Assembly: GCA_011037195.1 (NCBI GenBank)
Contig: JAAEAF010002700.1
Coordinates: forward strand, 1 to 64,000
DNA length: 64,000 nucleotides
From: Triatoma infestans
Taxonomy: Eukaryota; Arthropoda; Insecta; Hemiptera; Reduviidae
Direction of reading: 5' to 3'
A model generated the notes under the pieces. The model saw only the letters and a list, made by a program, of their open reading frames with translations, ran no database searches and was not told the origin of the DNA. Shown here piece after piece: positions 1 through 11,094 of the stretch. A program made the position numbers and the translations under genes. How positions within the stretch are numbered: the stretch's first letter is position 1; each line of letters opens with the position of its first letter.

Positions 1-290
1 AAAAACCATTTAGTAAAATCACACTTCCGGTTGATGGATCTTGGCCGAAACTTCGTGTTTTTCGCGAACACCAAGTTTGAGCTACCAGGGATTTTTCGTT
101 ATTGAGATATTTTATGAGCACACACACACACACACACACGCACCTACAGACCATTCACTGAAAAACACTTTTTTCGTTATCAGGGGATTTCAAAACATGT
201 ATATCTGTTGAAAACACGATTTCACAAAATTCGACAAGATCATAATACTTCCTTTTACTACGGAGTAAGAGAAAGTAAAAACCGCAAAAA
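1..290 (+). repeat. Rep-A repeat, 3' part, cut by window edge
   Basis: This is the 3' half of the abundant Rep-A repeat. It carries the family motifs in order: CACTTCCGGTTGATGGAT near base 25, a CA microsatellite (about 120-140), a CAGGGGA-type motif (about 181), and the terminal inverted motif ending GTAAGAGAAAGT (about 265-277). It lacks the 5' hairpin, because the copy runs off the window edge or was truncated. No coding capacity is seen. Confidence 0.7.
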
Positions 291-514
291 ATTCAAACTT
301 GATAATAAAAGGGTAGCCTCGAGGTTGGCATATTAGATTGCGACCGGGTATTGGATGACAGAAGCTAGGAACAATGAAAACATTTCTCCATTTTGTATTA
401 ACTAAAACTCTAACGATGGCAGATAAATGGAAATCGGAAGGAAATAAGTTAAAGAAGCAAAGTGAGTGAGAGCACAACTCAGATAATGCAGAACCCAATT
501 ACATAATAACTGAT

Positions 515-960
515 ATTTTTACTGCGATCATGTCAAATATTCAATATCGAGTTTTCACCGGAAATACATGTTTTGTGATACTCTGAGATCGGAAGAGAAG
601 TTTTTAGAAACTGGTTTGTGTATGCATGTGTGTGAGAGTGTGTGTTGTGTGTGTGAGTGTGTGTGTGGTAAATCGCATTGATATTTAGTTTGAAGTGGTA
701 TCCGGGACCCGACAGGTCTTTATGAAAATCTGCCAACCGGAAGTACCATTTTATTAAGTGTATTTCTCAGTTTTTTTGTGATATTCTTGAAAGCTCCAAC
801 GATTGTTCCTTTAAGCTTACACATATTTAGATGTATGATTTTTACTGGAAATTTCTTTTTCCCCAGAAAAATTCGTTTTAGGAGGTTTGATGTAGAGTGG
901 GGATTGGCGTTCCAGTAGAGCGACATAATGTGAACTATTTCCCACATAATATTAAATAAT
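515..960 (-). repeat. Rep-A repeat fragment
   Basis: Read on the minus strand this contains Rep-A motifs: TTCACCGGAAATACATGTTTT (as its complement), a TG/CA microsatellite (603-668), the CCGGAAG box near 738 and the 'cgttggagc'-type module around 790-800. The terminal hairpins are missing or decayed. Confidence 0.65.
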
Positions 961-3095
961 AGTTACTGTACTCAATTAAATAGATCATGAGGCCACTGAC
1001 GTTATAGTCTTCGAGTAAAATTTGTAGGACTAGTATGAGATGCAAGTTAACGAACAAGAGGATTGATATGAGAGGATAAACGGTTATAAAATTTGCTTAC
1101 TCGGAATAGGATTTCTTGACGGACAGATGGAATTTTTACAAAGAAAGGAGCTAAAACGATTTTTGCGGAGTTTTCGGTTTGGAGAATTTTGGATACCATT
1201 ATAATTAGTTCGTTTGGCAGAATTGGCTAGTCTCTCAACCGCCACTTATCCCAGGATAACATACTTGTAGTCTATATGAATACGCCTTTGAACTCTCATA
1301 TTTCGTCCAATGATTTCTTACTCCTCAGATACAAGCAGAAAATTCTACAAAAAGCAAGCGGTTCTTCTTAGCGTAAAATGCAGAACAAATAATTATGATT
1401 AAATGTTGTCGAATAAAATGTCGAAGGATAAACTTCGTTGATCTCAGCACGCTATAATTGGAGGCTCGACAGGTTACTCGGATGATACTAGAAAATGCCC
1501 TATTAAGGAGAACTTTTTCTCAAGAGTAGCAGATTGAAGGTCCACTGCAAAGACACCCGAACTTGGTGGCTCCGCAAGTGAAATATTTGCACTAAAACTG
1601 TCATAAAGGTATACAGGAAAAAATAATGACTTCAGTTTCAGCATGATTAGTAGTTTTCTAATAAGTAGACATAATAGTTTTCTTTAAATAACTGGACTGC
1701 TTATTCTAAATTGTATTGTCATTTCTCGGTTTCTCGGACAGAAAAAAAACTATTATAAATGATAAATGCCCTGAACTAGTTAGTTTTAGTTTATAGAGTG
1801 ATTAAATATACGTAACAAAAAAAACTCGTATTACTATTTTAATTTACTCGTAATTTTTTTTTTTTTTAATTCTAATGGCCAATAACCCATACACGTGGAT
1901 ATTAGTAGTGAGCCAGCACAACTTCTCCACTTTAATATCGCTTAATTCTTTTTACTTATAAACTTGATCCATTCGTCCCCAGTATTACCAACTACAATCT
2001 AGAAAAAAAAAATCCCTCTCCACTACTAAGGCAGACCGTGTATTACAACAAAGTGACCAAACCCTCTAATCATCTTGTTGTTTGTTTAAGGAGCAAGAGA
2101 TGGTCATGGAGGAGAAGCAGGAGAAGTAGTATGCGGCTAAATTTTTCATCCTCTAAAACTTTAATAATAGGCTATACAGGTTGGCAGGCTTGTTTCAATC
2201 ATTCAAACTAGATGATACGACCTCCAGTTCTTCTCTATTCTTTCCCTCCTTCCCAGATTTCTCTTTCGTTCTTTTTTTTATTGTTTATTTTTTTTTTTTA
2301 AAGAACATGTCATTATCTTGTTATGTACACAATGCTTAGCATAATGGTGGGGACTAAGGCGCGCGAGTCTCGTTTCTCAAGAATTACTCGACTTTGTCTA
2401 GTTTTAAGCAGGGTTTTTGTATTTTTTGGCACAGAAAAACACATGTTCTTTTTGACTTTTAATTTACTTATTAAATATATGATCTAAATATTTTTCTTCG
2501 GTTTTTTTTTTCCTCAACTTTGTAATTTTATCGACTCCATCAGATGACATTAGCCATATTATTCCTAAGTTTTCTTTTTTATTTTGTATATGGTTAATTT
2601 TCTTAAATAAAAGTGATCTAAACCACTAACAATCAATTATTTATATTCATTTCAATTCGCAATGGAATAGATATAAAATCTTTGATCAATGCTAATTAAG
2701 AGACTCTGCACCCAGTTTCTCTTTCTGTCTTTGATCATTCCGCAATTTTGCAGCATTTTCACCGAGTCTTTCCTCAACTTCCATCCGCAAACTAAAGAGA
2801 TTTGTCTGTATTTATTTCTAATAAATTAAGCTCAATCATTTTATATTGAAACGCGGAAATCAGTTTCCGAACTCCATTCAGGTGGACAGATGAAAGAAAA
2901 TCTATTTTCATTACCTGTGAAAATAAATGCTACTTTTTTTTAATTTAGTAAAAAGTAAAGTAACTAATAAGTAAGTAAGTAAAGTAATGCCTATTTTTTC
3001 AGGAAGGCTTCACGTCCAACTACCAAATTAAGTGTCGCGGACGGGGATTCTCGGACTTTACTATTACCATTTTTTAAACATATATAAATGTAGTA
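961..3095. other. AT-rich stretch, no gene recognised
   Basis: I see no coding region with recognisable similarity, no RNA gene and no clear repeat boundary. The stretch holds several poly-A/T runs and a short TAAG-type tetranucleotide run near 2965-2985. Confidence 0.5.
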
Positions 3096-3103
3096 ATTAT
3101 ATG

Positions 3104-3187
3104 CGGAATTCGAACTGGTTCGAACTGATCCACTGGTATCTTCCAGTTATAAGTCCTTGCTCAAAACCACTGCACCAAACCGGCCCC
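3104..3187 (-). repeat. tRNA-like head of a SINE
   Basis: On the minus strand the segment starts GGGGCCGGTTTGGTGCAGTG and looks like a tRNA acceptor/D-arm with an A-box-like GGTGCAGTGG. An anticodon-arm-like stretch around CTTATAAC and two B-box-like GTTCGAA motifs at the end follow. The anticodon position would read TAT, so an isoleucine-type tRNA ancestor is possible. It is too decayed to be a working tRNA gene. A tRNA-derived SINE is the likelier reading, with its body running to lower coordinates. Confidence 0.45.
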
Positions 3188-3189
3188 TT

Positions 3190-3984
3190 TCTGAATTGTA
3201 TCTATAAAATTTATTTTTACCATTTACCAGGAATAAGAGAAAATAATAATAACAATGGTCGGTATGCATAATAACTTTTAAAATATATAGTGAATAAAAT
3301 GGAATATTTCAAACTGAATGCTTTTCTTGGGGACACACTATAAATATTGACACATTGGTTAAATCTTCAGATTAACAGTGGCACAATGATGTTCCTCATA
3401 ATGACGTGAAGGAAGTTAACGCAGAGTCATGATGTGGTACAAATATTGGGTTGTTGATTTTACCCAATCGCGCCATTATCCTCGTGGTATATACGGGTGA
3501 ATGCTTATTCAAGAGCCGGTGGTATATCTGGTTCACACCTTGTTGGTTTATTAATAGATTGTGTATGGCTGGTGATGCGGTATACAAATTAATGAGCGCT
3601 ACGTTTCTCTCTCGTTCTCTCTTTATCATTCAATCACGCTTTCTCTCCTTCTCTTCGCTATTATTGTGTTGGATTGAGTGATTTCTGCTTTTATTGCAAC
3701 CATTATTCTAGTACTGTTAATTCAGAATTCATTCAAATGTTATTTCTGATTGGTACCGTTAAATTTCACAAATGTTATTTACATTTTTACCGATTTTCTT
3801 GTCGCACAGATTACATTACATGTACTTAGTTACAGACTTAATTCATGACCCTGAACGGCACTTAACTTTGATTGTAAGCCAGAGAAAGAACGGTGAACAT
3901 AGGTTTTCAGACTCCGTGCTACTTGCACAGACTTTTAGATTTTTTCGGGGAGAAATCCTGTCAGTATTTTTATCTTTTTACTTT
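3190..3984. other. AT-rich stretch, no gene recognised
   Basis: Short open frames exist on both strands (for example 3772-4107, rich in F/L/S) but none resembles a known protein and none has a convincing start context or splice structure. I treat them as chance. Confidence 0.5.
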
Positions 3985-4385
3985 CTCTTACTCCTATTAT
4001 TATTATCATTATTCGTCTATAGGGAGGTACCAAATCCTTCGCTTATAGCTAGCCTCAAGAAAAACAATAAACCGGGTCTAGATCAAAAATCCAGACCAAG
4101 ATTCTAATCCTTCTAAGATTCACCACACTCCGAACAAATCGGACTATAACCCTTAAAGGGGAAAGAGCTCTTCTACGGACATTCTATTCTGACCAAAGGG
4201 CCTGAACTTAATTTTCTGAACAACCCAAGCAATCTGCCATAAGTTAGATGGGTGATTCCTCCTCTGCCTCACAGCTCTACAAAAGGGATCCGGTATGAGC
4301 CCCATTACGAAGAGGTGCCTCTTTAATCACAATATCCATTAAGGCCGGATTTAGCTAACGTCGAGCAGGATCTTCCGGTAGTTGT
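3985..4385 (-). pseudogene. 3' end of I-like LINE, truncated copy
   Basis: The segment aligns by eye with the 3' end of the LINE at 28651-31380: shared blocks around the CCGGGTCTAGA motif, the TCTAAGATTCAC motif and the region encoding the C-terminal Cys/His cluster. It lies in the same orientation and ends with a degenerate (ATT)n tail at about 3991-4015, which is the (AAT)n 3' tail read from the other strand. Only the last roughly 370 bases are present, which fits 5' truncation during target-primed reverse transcription. No open frame survives. Confidence 0.8.
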
Positions 4386-5283
4386 ATATCAAAATTAGAA
4401 TCAAAATTATTGGCGGAATATCTTAGACTACGAGCTTCACAAAAAACATTCATATCAGTAGATTACATTATGTTCACTGGCATTAAATTTTCTTGAGATT
4501 CCTCAGCCCGAAAATGATGCTTTGCGTGGTATTGTAGTCTGGACCAGCTTATCTCCAAAAGCAAAAATCTGTTATGAAACATTCACATGACTTTTTTATA
4601 CCATTCTCCCATTCGCTGCCAGCAGGTGTGCCAGTGAGTGTAATGGTAGTGGACGTCTTGATGCGGTTGCTGATGGAACTATTGAGTCCAGTTTTTCTAT
4701 GGGGCCATTGATTCCATTACAAGTATAACGTATCACCCTGGTGGCAGGGAAGGTAACTAAATTAATAAAGTTTCCGACTTTTACGAAAAATTTGTTCTCG
4801 AATCAGATTTTTTTCTAATTTCGATAATTATGATTTAATATCGATTTTGAAAACACATCAGCTGATATTATGCCTCGCTCAGCTGTTTTAATAAATGATA
4901 TTTTTACATAACAGAAGTTCATTAAACATTTAGCTAAAATTAAAAAAAAAATTGAAAGAAAAAAGAGTTGAGGCGAGAGAAAAAAAAAAACGAAACAGAA
5001 GAAGCTGGTGGATTTGTTATGTTGAGTTTTCTTTGAATAACAAAGTAGTAATTATAATTCTACCATACTAAAACTTTTTATAAACTTTTGGCGAACTAAT
5101 AAAGCTCGCCTCCCAAGCTGTAGAGAGAGCGTTTTCACACTCTTTTCGCCTCAGACCATAATAACACACCAAACTAGACTAATCTCCCTTTCTTCGTAGA
5201 AAAGTTGGACTCATTTTATTACTTATTATATATACTAGTACACTTTCTTTTTTTTTTAATTTATTATTTACATAATTAATTTA
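4386..5283. other. AT-rich stretch, no gene recognised
   Basis: No coding or RNA gene is recognised. A decayed trace of the Rep-A 5' motif (GTTATGAAACATTCACATGA) appears near 4571-4590. Confidence 0.45.
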
Positions 5284-6752
5284 GAAAAATCTGGTGTGAA
5301 ACACTCACACGACTTTCTGTTACTGCAGTTTGCAGAATTATAATTGACAAATTTAATTCAAACTTATAATATTTTACTAAATATTTACTTGTCTTCAATT
5401 TTATATCGTTGAGAATCTAAACTTAATGACATAACTGTTGTATACAATCAATGTGAATTATAAAGAAAATATTCAGAATTTTCATTCCATTGTTGAAAAA
5501 GAAAGCAAAAGAGAATTAGGTAGAAATGCAAGTCCGCCATTTTGTATTAGGCCGCTTATACTAATGGAACAAACTAAAATTGATGTTAAACACCCAAAAA
5601 AATTTCTCCAAGGAACTCATAATGTTCAGTTAAAAAAACTTTTCTTAGACCTGAGTTTTTAGCTATTGTCTTTAACTTTATGTTTGTGGACACAAAGTGT
5701 TGAAAGAATACTATAATGATGGAAATCTTCGCATGAGCTAATTCGATCTAAATCTAGTTTCTTGTAACAACATAAAACAATGTAGTGTGCATACTCTAAT
5801 GGCGTTTTCTTGCTGCGAAATGGTAATTTTTCTTCACACCAAAATTTTATTAGTGTTTAAAGCCGTGGGCATTTTATGGAGAAAATCATAAAAAACTGAA
5901 AAACCTGTACAGTAAAATCGCACTTTCGCTCAACCGATTTTTTTAAACTGTAATTTTGGCAACTTATATAATTCCATTTAATATTATTTACTTTACTTGT
6001 TTCACAGAATTGTATAGCACATTGTTGAACTAAAATAGCACTTTAGAGGAAACCATAACCCCCACCTCTCCCCCAAAGAGCCCTTAAATGAATTTTCCCG
6101 AGGAAATGTTTCAGATAAAAGTTGTAGCTCATGTACATGTAGTTAATCAGAAAAGTTTAAAGAAAATCGTTGGAGCCCTTTTAGAGAAAATGGTAGAAAA
6201 CTAAAAGTACATTCAGTATAGCGCACTTCTGGTCATCTGGACATTTTTTCAAACTCGGGATTTCGACAACATACTTAATTAGATGACAGAATTGTGTAAT
6301 AACTGAAATAGCACTTTATGGGAAACCGTAACCCCACCTCTCCCCCTGAAGTCCACTTAAGTGAATTTTCCGGGAGAAAAGTTTCAAATTAATGTTGTAG
6401 CTATTTGTAGGTGTAGTTCACATTACTAATTTAAAGGAAATCGTTGGAGGCGTTTTTGAGAATATCAGAACAAATGAAAAAAAAAATCAGTAAAGTGGCA
6501 CTTCCGGTTGATGGATTTTGCCCGAAATCTTCGTGTCTGGTCCTAAACGGAATACCAAGTTTGAGCTTCCCGCGATTTTTTGTTTTTGAGATATTCTTTT
6601 CACAAGCATATTCACACACACGCACACACGAACCATTTTCTAGAAACCATTTTTGTAGACTCAGGGTCCTTAAAACGTGGAAACTCAATTTCGAAAATCT
6701 GGCACAATCGCAATACTTTCTCTTAGTATTATTTATAAGAGAAAGTAAAAAT
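5284..6752 (+). repeat. Rep-A repeat, complete copy with internal modules
   Basis: Both ends are present. The 5' end reads AAATCTGGTGTGAAACACTC followed by a TTTCT(C/G)TTAC motif. The 3' end reads TAAGAGAAAGTAAAAAT. Between about 5890 and 6520 a module of roughly 270-280 bases is repeated. Each copy carries a 'cactt-ccgg/tcgctc' box, a GGAATTTTGGCAAC-like box, an AATAGCACTTTA box, a CCCACCTCTCCCCC box and a GTTGTAGCT box. The segment 5440-5870 has no counterpart in other copies and may be a later insertion; it holds a 74-codon open frame with no recognised relative. The element type is not known. Confidence 0.75.
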
Positions 6753-7016
6753 ATTAATTAATATTTCTTGGGGTATTACTTAGAGCATTATTGAAGATTT
6801 AGTTACAGAGCTGTCGGAAGATTTAGAAGTACATCCAAGAGACATGTGACCTAACGGACAAACATTTTGATGAACCCCAACAAAAAAATCAATCTCCAAT
6901 TATAAGAAAAATATTAATATAAAACCAATATGGATCTTAATTTTGACTTACTTGAAAACTCTGGATTCTGGCATAAACTCAGCTAATAATAATAATAATT
7001 ATTATAATAATAGTAA
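6753..7016. other. Spacer with (AAT)n microsatellite
   Basis: Nothing coding is seen. An AAT/TAA microsatellite at about 6985-7015 directly abuts the LINE remnant that follows. Confidence 0.5.
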
Positions 7017-7700
7017 TGGCTTATTCGAGGAGATTTGTACCTTGAAACAGAGGGATTCATGCTTGCCATTCAGGATCAAGTAATTAAAACTCAAAATTAC
7101 TTGAAGCACATCATTAAGGACGGGTCTGAAAATGGTAGCTGCCGCAGGTGCCCCTTGAAGTCAGAGACAACCAACATAGTGGGTGCGAAGATCTAGCGCA
7201 AAATGATTATCTATATAGACATAATCAGGTAGCCCAGATAGTGCACCAATAAATGCTTGCAATAAAGTGCGGTTTTAATTTAGAACGTATCCCTTATTAT
7301 AAATATAGGCCCAGCCCTGTACTAGTCTGAAGAGTATAGACTATATTATGACTGGACGGTACTAACTGATAGGACCATACAATGCGACAGACCAGATATT
7401 GTGTTACACAATGAAAGGAAAACACCGCATTTTTCATTGATATTGCCATTCCAAATACCCACCGCTTTCAGAATTTGAGAACTGAAAAGTTACAAAAGTA
7501 TGAGGAGTAAAGAAGAGGAGGTGAAGCGCATTTCGAAATTGGCGCTAATAATGTCTACTACTGAGATTGTGCCCACCGATCTGTTTGATATCTTGGATCT
7601 ATCTGTTTGGTTTGGGCTATCAAAAAAATGTTTGCAATATGCAGAAAACAGTATTTCTTAATGGAACAAGAATAGTTCGAAAAGTTTTTAAATGTTTAAA
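7017..7700 (+). pseudogene. C-terminus of an R2-type (RLE) LINE polyprotein, decayed
   Basis: Translation in shifting frames gives a stretch typical of LINE polyproteins with a C-terminal restriction-like endonuclease. An 'ETEGF..AIQDQVI' block comes first (about 7047-7085). A zinc-knuckle-like CRRC follows (about 7141-7152), where the later His is replaced by Asn. Then come a 'RHNQVAQIVHQ' block (about 7215-7250), a 'PYYKY.P' block (about 7290-7315) and 'DWTVLTDRTI..DRPDIV' (about 7350-7405). The RPDI motif matches the PD of a PD-(D/E)xK nuclease, but the usual downstream acidic 'DVAIP'-like position is not conserved. Several stops and at least two frameshifts break it. No RT domain is present upstream. 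Clade assignment within RLE LINEs is uncertain. Confidence 0.7.
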
Positions 7701-8604
7701 TATTAATGAATGGCGTGCTTAGTTTTCGAACCCGTACATCATTTTAAAGGCCAGCTAAAATGCTGAGGGAACAAATAAAAATAATAATAATAAAAGTCTT
7801 TATTTCCAACAGTAAAAATGAAAAACAAAAAAAGAAGAAATTACAATTCATTGCACCCGCGACTATACTCATGGTTTTTACAAACTGTCTGAGGAGATAA
7901 ACCAACCACCTTCTCTATTGAACCAATAAAAACACAATTTCTATATTTTCTCTTTAATCATGATTTAAATGATGATATGTGTGTATGGATGATGTGTGTG
8001 TGTGTGTGTATGTATGAGAGATAATATGAATTGTCTTTTAATATCTGATCCACCTAGTGCTGGCAAAACATGTGTCGTGAATATTGTTGGCAAATTAATG
8101 GTCAATACTGGAACATTGGAAATTGCAATCGATACTCTTAATTTTCATTCCAAGACTGTCCATGACGCAATTTGTTAATATTTAATCTACCTAATATATG
8201 GACCTGCATTCACTAAAAATATTTAAGTTATCACAGTTTCGTGCTTTCGCCCATCATCTAATGTTTTAATAATTTGCAATAAAATTAAAAAAACAAAACA
8301 AGTTTCTTTTGTATAACAATTTTGTATCAGTTGGCAAAACTTTAGTTGAAAAGAAATCGCGAAATTAAATGCAATTCCAGAAGATCATGAATTTTAGACC
8401 AAAATCTTAATGATAGGCACCTTTCATGAGCCCGAATTTTCGAAATTGAATATTAATTAGAAATTATTTATAAGTTTTGAGGGCTCCCTCAGTGATCACT
8501 CTTTCTCATCAGAGATATTTTCTTTTTAATTTTAATTTCAGTAAAATGTTAGAAGGAGGATAAAGTTTTAAAATTGAACTTTTCTGATGTATCATAAAAA
8601 AAAA
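7701..8604. other. AT-rich stretch with possible P-loop exon remnant
   Basis: Mostly featureless AT-rich DNA, with a TG microsatellite at 7996-8010. The only item of note is the short open frame listed separately at 7996-8178. Confidence 0.4.
7996..8178 (+). pseudogene. Possible relic of a P-loop (AAA-type) exon
   Basis: A 60-codon frame contains DPPSAGKT, which fits a Walker A/P-loop, followed about 24 residues later by an LN..S.T motif. From memory, this spacing resembles the second AAA module of dynein heavy chains, where a P-loop ending AGKT or GGKT is followed by an LNPK..TMGQLYG-type motif. The match is short, the second motif is poor, no splice acceptor is evident and the first residues come from a TG microsatellite. 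It may well be chance. If real, it is a degenerate exon copy and not a functional gene. Confidence 0.2.
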
Positions 8605-8795
8605 AAACAAATCTGGTGTGAAACACTCACACAACTTTGTATTACTGCAGTTTACAAAAATTGCACATGACAAATTTTATAGTTAGTATATCAAATTTAA
8701 TGAAATTCATCGGTGATTTTTTGGAGAAAATTGCGAAAACTGAAATAACTTTTCAGTAAAAACGCACATCCGGTTTACTAATTTTTTTGTGCGAA
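8605..8795 (+). repeat. Rep-A repeat, 5' fragment
   Basis: Starts with AAATCTGGTGTGAAACACTC, the conserved 5' hairpin of Rep-A, and continues into the CACATCCGGTTTACT box (about 8765). It stops there. Confidence 0.7.
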
Positions 8796-9042
8796 TAGAC
8801 TTGTGTAGGTTATGGGTTAACTCTGTAGTTTTAGGAGGTAATTCTGTGGATTTGAATTACTATTGTAAATCAAAGAATCATGACAATTATATGCGGAATT
8901 ATGTAATCTTTTAAAGTGCTTTGTTTAACATGTATTCATTATATTTGTTTGTAGGCCCGAGCGGTCCCTGTGCACCTCTCTCAATATGATTCATCATCAC
9001 ATGCTGATTGATCATAACCAAATGGGCGATGTTTTAATGTAT
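8796..9042. other. Spacer
   Basis: No feature is recognised. Confidence 0.4.
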
Positions 9043-9262
9043 CAGAGACATTTTCCGAGGTAGCCTGCTTCATTTTGTGGTCATCTGAGTGTGTAAACTA
9101 AATTTGCTCTGTGCAAGTCTGGGTTGTCACACTGTCTAAAAACGCATCCTGAAGCTGGGCAAACTCCCGAAACCGGTCGATGATCACAAAATGAAGCAGG
9201 CTACCACGGAAAATGTCTCTGATGCTTTCCAGCTCTGCGGAACCAACCACCACAACGACGTT
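9043..9262 (+). repeat. Rep-H: inverted-repeat element with hammerhead-like core
   Basis: Inverted arms flank the element: CAGAGACATTTTCCGAGGTA on the left (9043) and its near complement at 9202-9221. Inside the right part lies the hammerhead-like segment 9145-9182. A tail TGCGGAACCAACCACCACAA (about 9236-9255) is shared, in complement, with the copy at 35881-36150. No protein coding is seen. The arrangement recalls Penelope-type or small non-coding retroelements that carry hammerhead ribozymes, but no reverse transcriptase accompanies it here. Confidence 0.65.
9145..9182 (+). ncRNA. Hammerhead-ribozyme-like motif (type I topology)
   Basis: Elements in order: CATC (stem I, 5' strand, 9145-9148), CTGAAGC (core CUGANGA with the last A changed to C, 9149-9155), a GGG...CCC stem II, GAAA, ACCGGT (short self-complementary stem III, 9172-9177), C (expected cleavage position, 9178), GATG (stem I, 3' strand, 9179-9182). 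Stem I pairs perfectly over 4 bp. The core substitution suggests this copy is weak or dead. Similarity to hammerheads is structural inference; no activity is shown. Confidence 0.45.
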
Positions 9263-9319
9263 TTAATGATTAAATGATTTCATTGAAGTAAATAAATAAA
9301 CGGATATAGCAATAAAAAA

Positions 9320-9432
9320 AACTAAATTAGCAAGACTTCGGTAAAGCCTGAAATCTGAGGTTCCTCCGGAACTTAAGAAAAAGAAAATCCTAGAAAAATG
9401 TTTCAAATAAAAGTTGTAGGCCTGTGTAGTGG
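9320..9432 (+). repeat. Rep-A repeat fragment
   Basis: Contains the family blocks ATGTTTCAAATAAAAGTTGT (about 9398) and a 'tgtgtag' block. Both ends are absent. Confidence 0.5.
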
Positions 9433-10763
9433 GTGTTTTGAGGGATTGGACAGAAAAGAAAACATAGGTTTAGATTTAAGTTAGACTTACTTGTAAGAAC
9501 TTTACTGTTCTGTATAATTTAAAGTGAAAGTATAATAGCGTGAGAAGAGAGTGACGGTGTGAAAAGGATGGTCGTTGAATGTTGATGGTTGTTCGAATGG
9601 GTTTTGAATGAGAGTGAATGGGCGCTCAGGCACTGTTCCCACTCTCTTTAACTGCTCAATTCTTCAAATCAACATATACTTCTCCTTACATTGCGTCCTC
9701 TGAGAGTTAATGGTAGGGGCACATGTCACGGGATCCATCACACCTATACGTATGTAATTGAAGTTCGGATGTTGATAATTCATTTTTCAAATTGTTTTCA
9801 ATAAATTATTATCTGAGTAAATAATAATTCGTATTTAAAAAAGACCAACAAGTTAGTTAAATTATAGTAGTGAATTAGTAATAAAGAAATAAAGAAGTGA
9901 AGCACAATAGAGAGATGGGCGCTTAAAGAAGAATAGAAACATCCATCCAGGTGATTACATTATTTATTCAGTTTTAATTTCAAAGAAGAGTCTTTATTAT
10001 TTACTTTTTTTGTTGTTGGTTGGTTGGTGTAGTTAAATAATAGGTCTTATATTTTTCTTCTTTTCTTTTTTTAAGCATAAAGTATTAAGAGTCAGTTAGT
10101 TAGGTAAGATTACAGGGTCTCGAGCGGGATAGCATGGCGGTATTACGCAGTGAAGTGAAGTTACATTCACTATTAAGTTAGCATCAATTTTTTTATTTTT
10201 TGTCTAGTTACCCTCTTTATACATTCGTGAAAAATTAGATACGAGTTAAAGAGAACGGAGAGAGATATGGAAATGTGCAGAAAGAGAAAGAGGGCACCAA
10301 TGACGATACTAGTTCGACCTGGTCGTACAGACGAGAGAAAGAAATGTAATACTTAATTGTGTATTCATGAACCACATCTATTGTATATATAAAAAATGGC
10401 CTGTGGAATTCATCAAGTGAACCATCCACCACTCTACCCCGTATTTTTAGTTTTTTTTTTTTGCATTGCAGAGGGAAGCCCGCTTTAGTGGGAGACCAGG
10501 GAAGGAAAGTTTTAGAATTTCAAATATTTTTTTCCACATTGGCTCTTAGTCTATTTATTTATCCAATTTCTTTTTTATTTCAGTGTTGTTGGGACAGAGT
10601 TTGGCCATATTGAAATGAATACTCACTTAGAGTTAATTTTTGGAGAGAGAGAGAGAGAGAAAAGTGTTAAGATTGTTGGAAAATTCTAGTGTTATGAAAA
10701 CATTATAAATATTTGATCACGTTTTCAATGTTCTAACTGAATGTAAACCGTCGTCGGCAGATC
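9433..10763. other. Unassigned stretch, possible LTR-like remnant
   Basis: The segment 9433-9690 ends CTTCTCCTTACA and is followed by a pyrimidine-rich block. Read on the minus strand this resembles a polypurine tract followed by a TGTAAGG LTR start, as in the gypsy element at 37 kb. No second LTR, target duplication or coding region supports it. The rest (9691-10763) is featureless apart from an (AG)n run near 10647. Confidence 0.25.
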
Positions 10764-11030
10764 TCGTTAAAAAAAATCATGAACACACACACACAACTTT
10801 CTCTTACTGCGGTTAATACACTTACACATAAAATGACAAATTTTCTTTAAACATCAAATACCCTATTTAGAGGTGATGAGGGGACAAGTACCTACCCAAT
10901 TGTAGTGTAGTAGATGGCGCCAATACCATTCAACCAACCCGAAAAATATTTGAAAATGCCTAAATTCTGCACCACTCTCTGAAAAATCTATTTTTTGGTG
11001 GAAAAATATTTCAAAAATTAGAGAAAGTAA
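10764..11030 (+). repeat. Rep-A repeat, short deletion copy
   Basis: Begins with a decayed 5' hairpin followed by ACTTTCTCTTACTGCGG (about 10797) and ends at TTAGAGAAAGTAAAAA (about 11018-11030). The whole middle, including the microsatellite, is missing. Confidence 0.5.
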
Positions 11031-11094
11031 AAAAAAAGTGATAGGTGTTTATATCTGTGCATTGCAGCGAAGTATCTATAAAAGCAGTAATGGT

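Noticed and set aside
3772..4107. 111-codon frame with hydrophobic Leu-rich segment
   Set aside because: The Leu-rich part is translated from a TTA/ATT microsatellite that is the tail of a LINE on the other strand.
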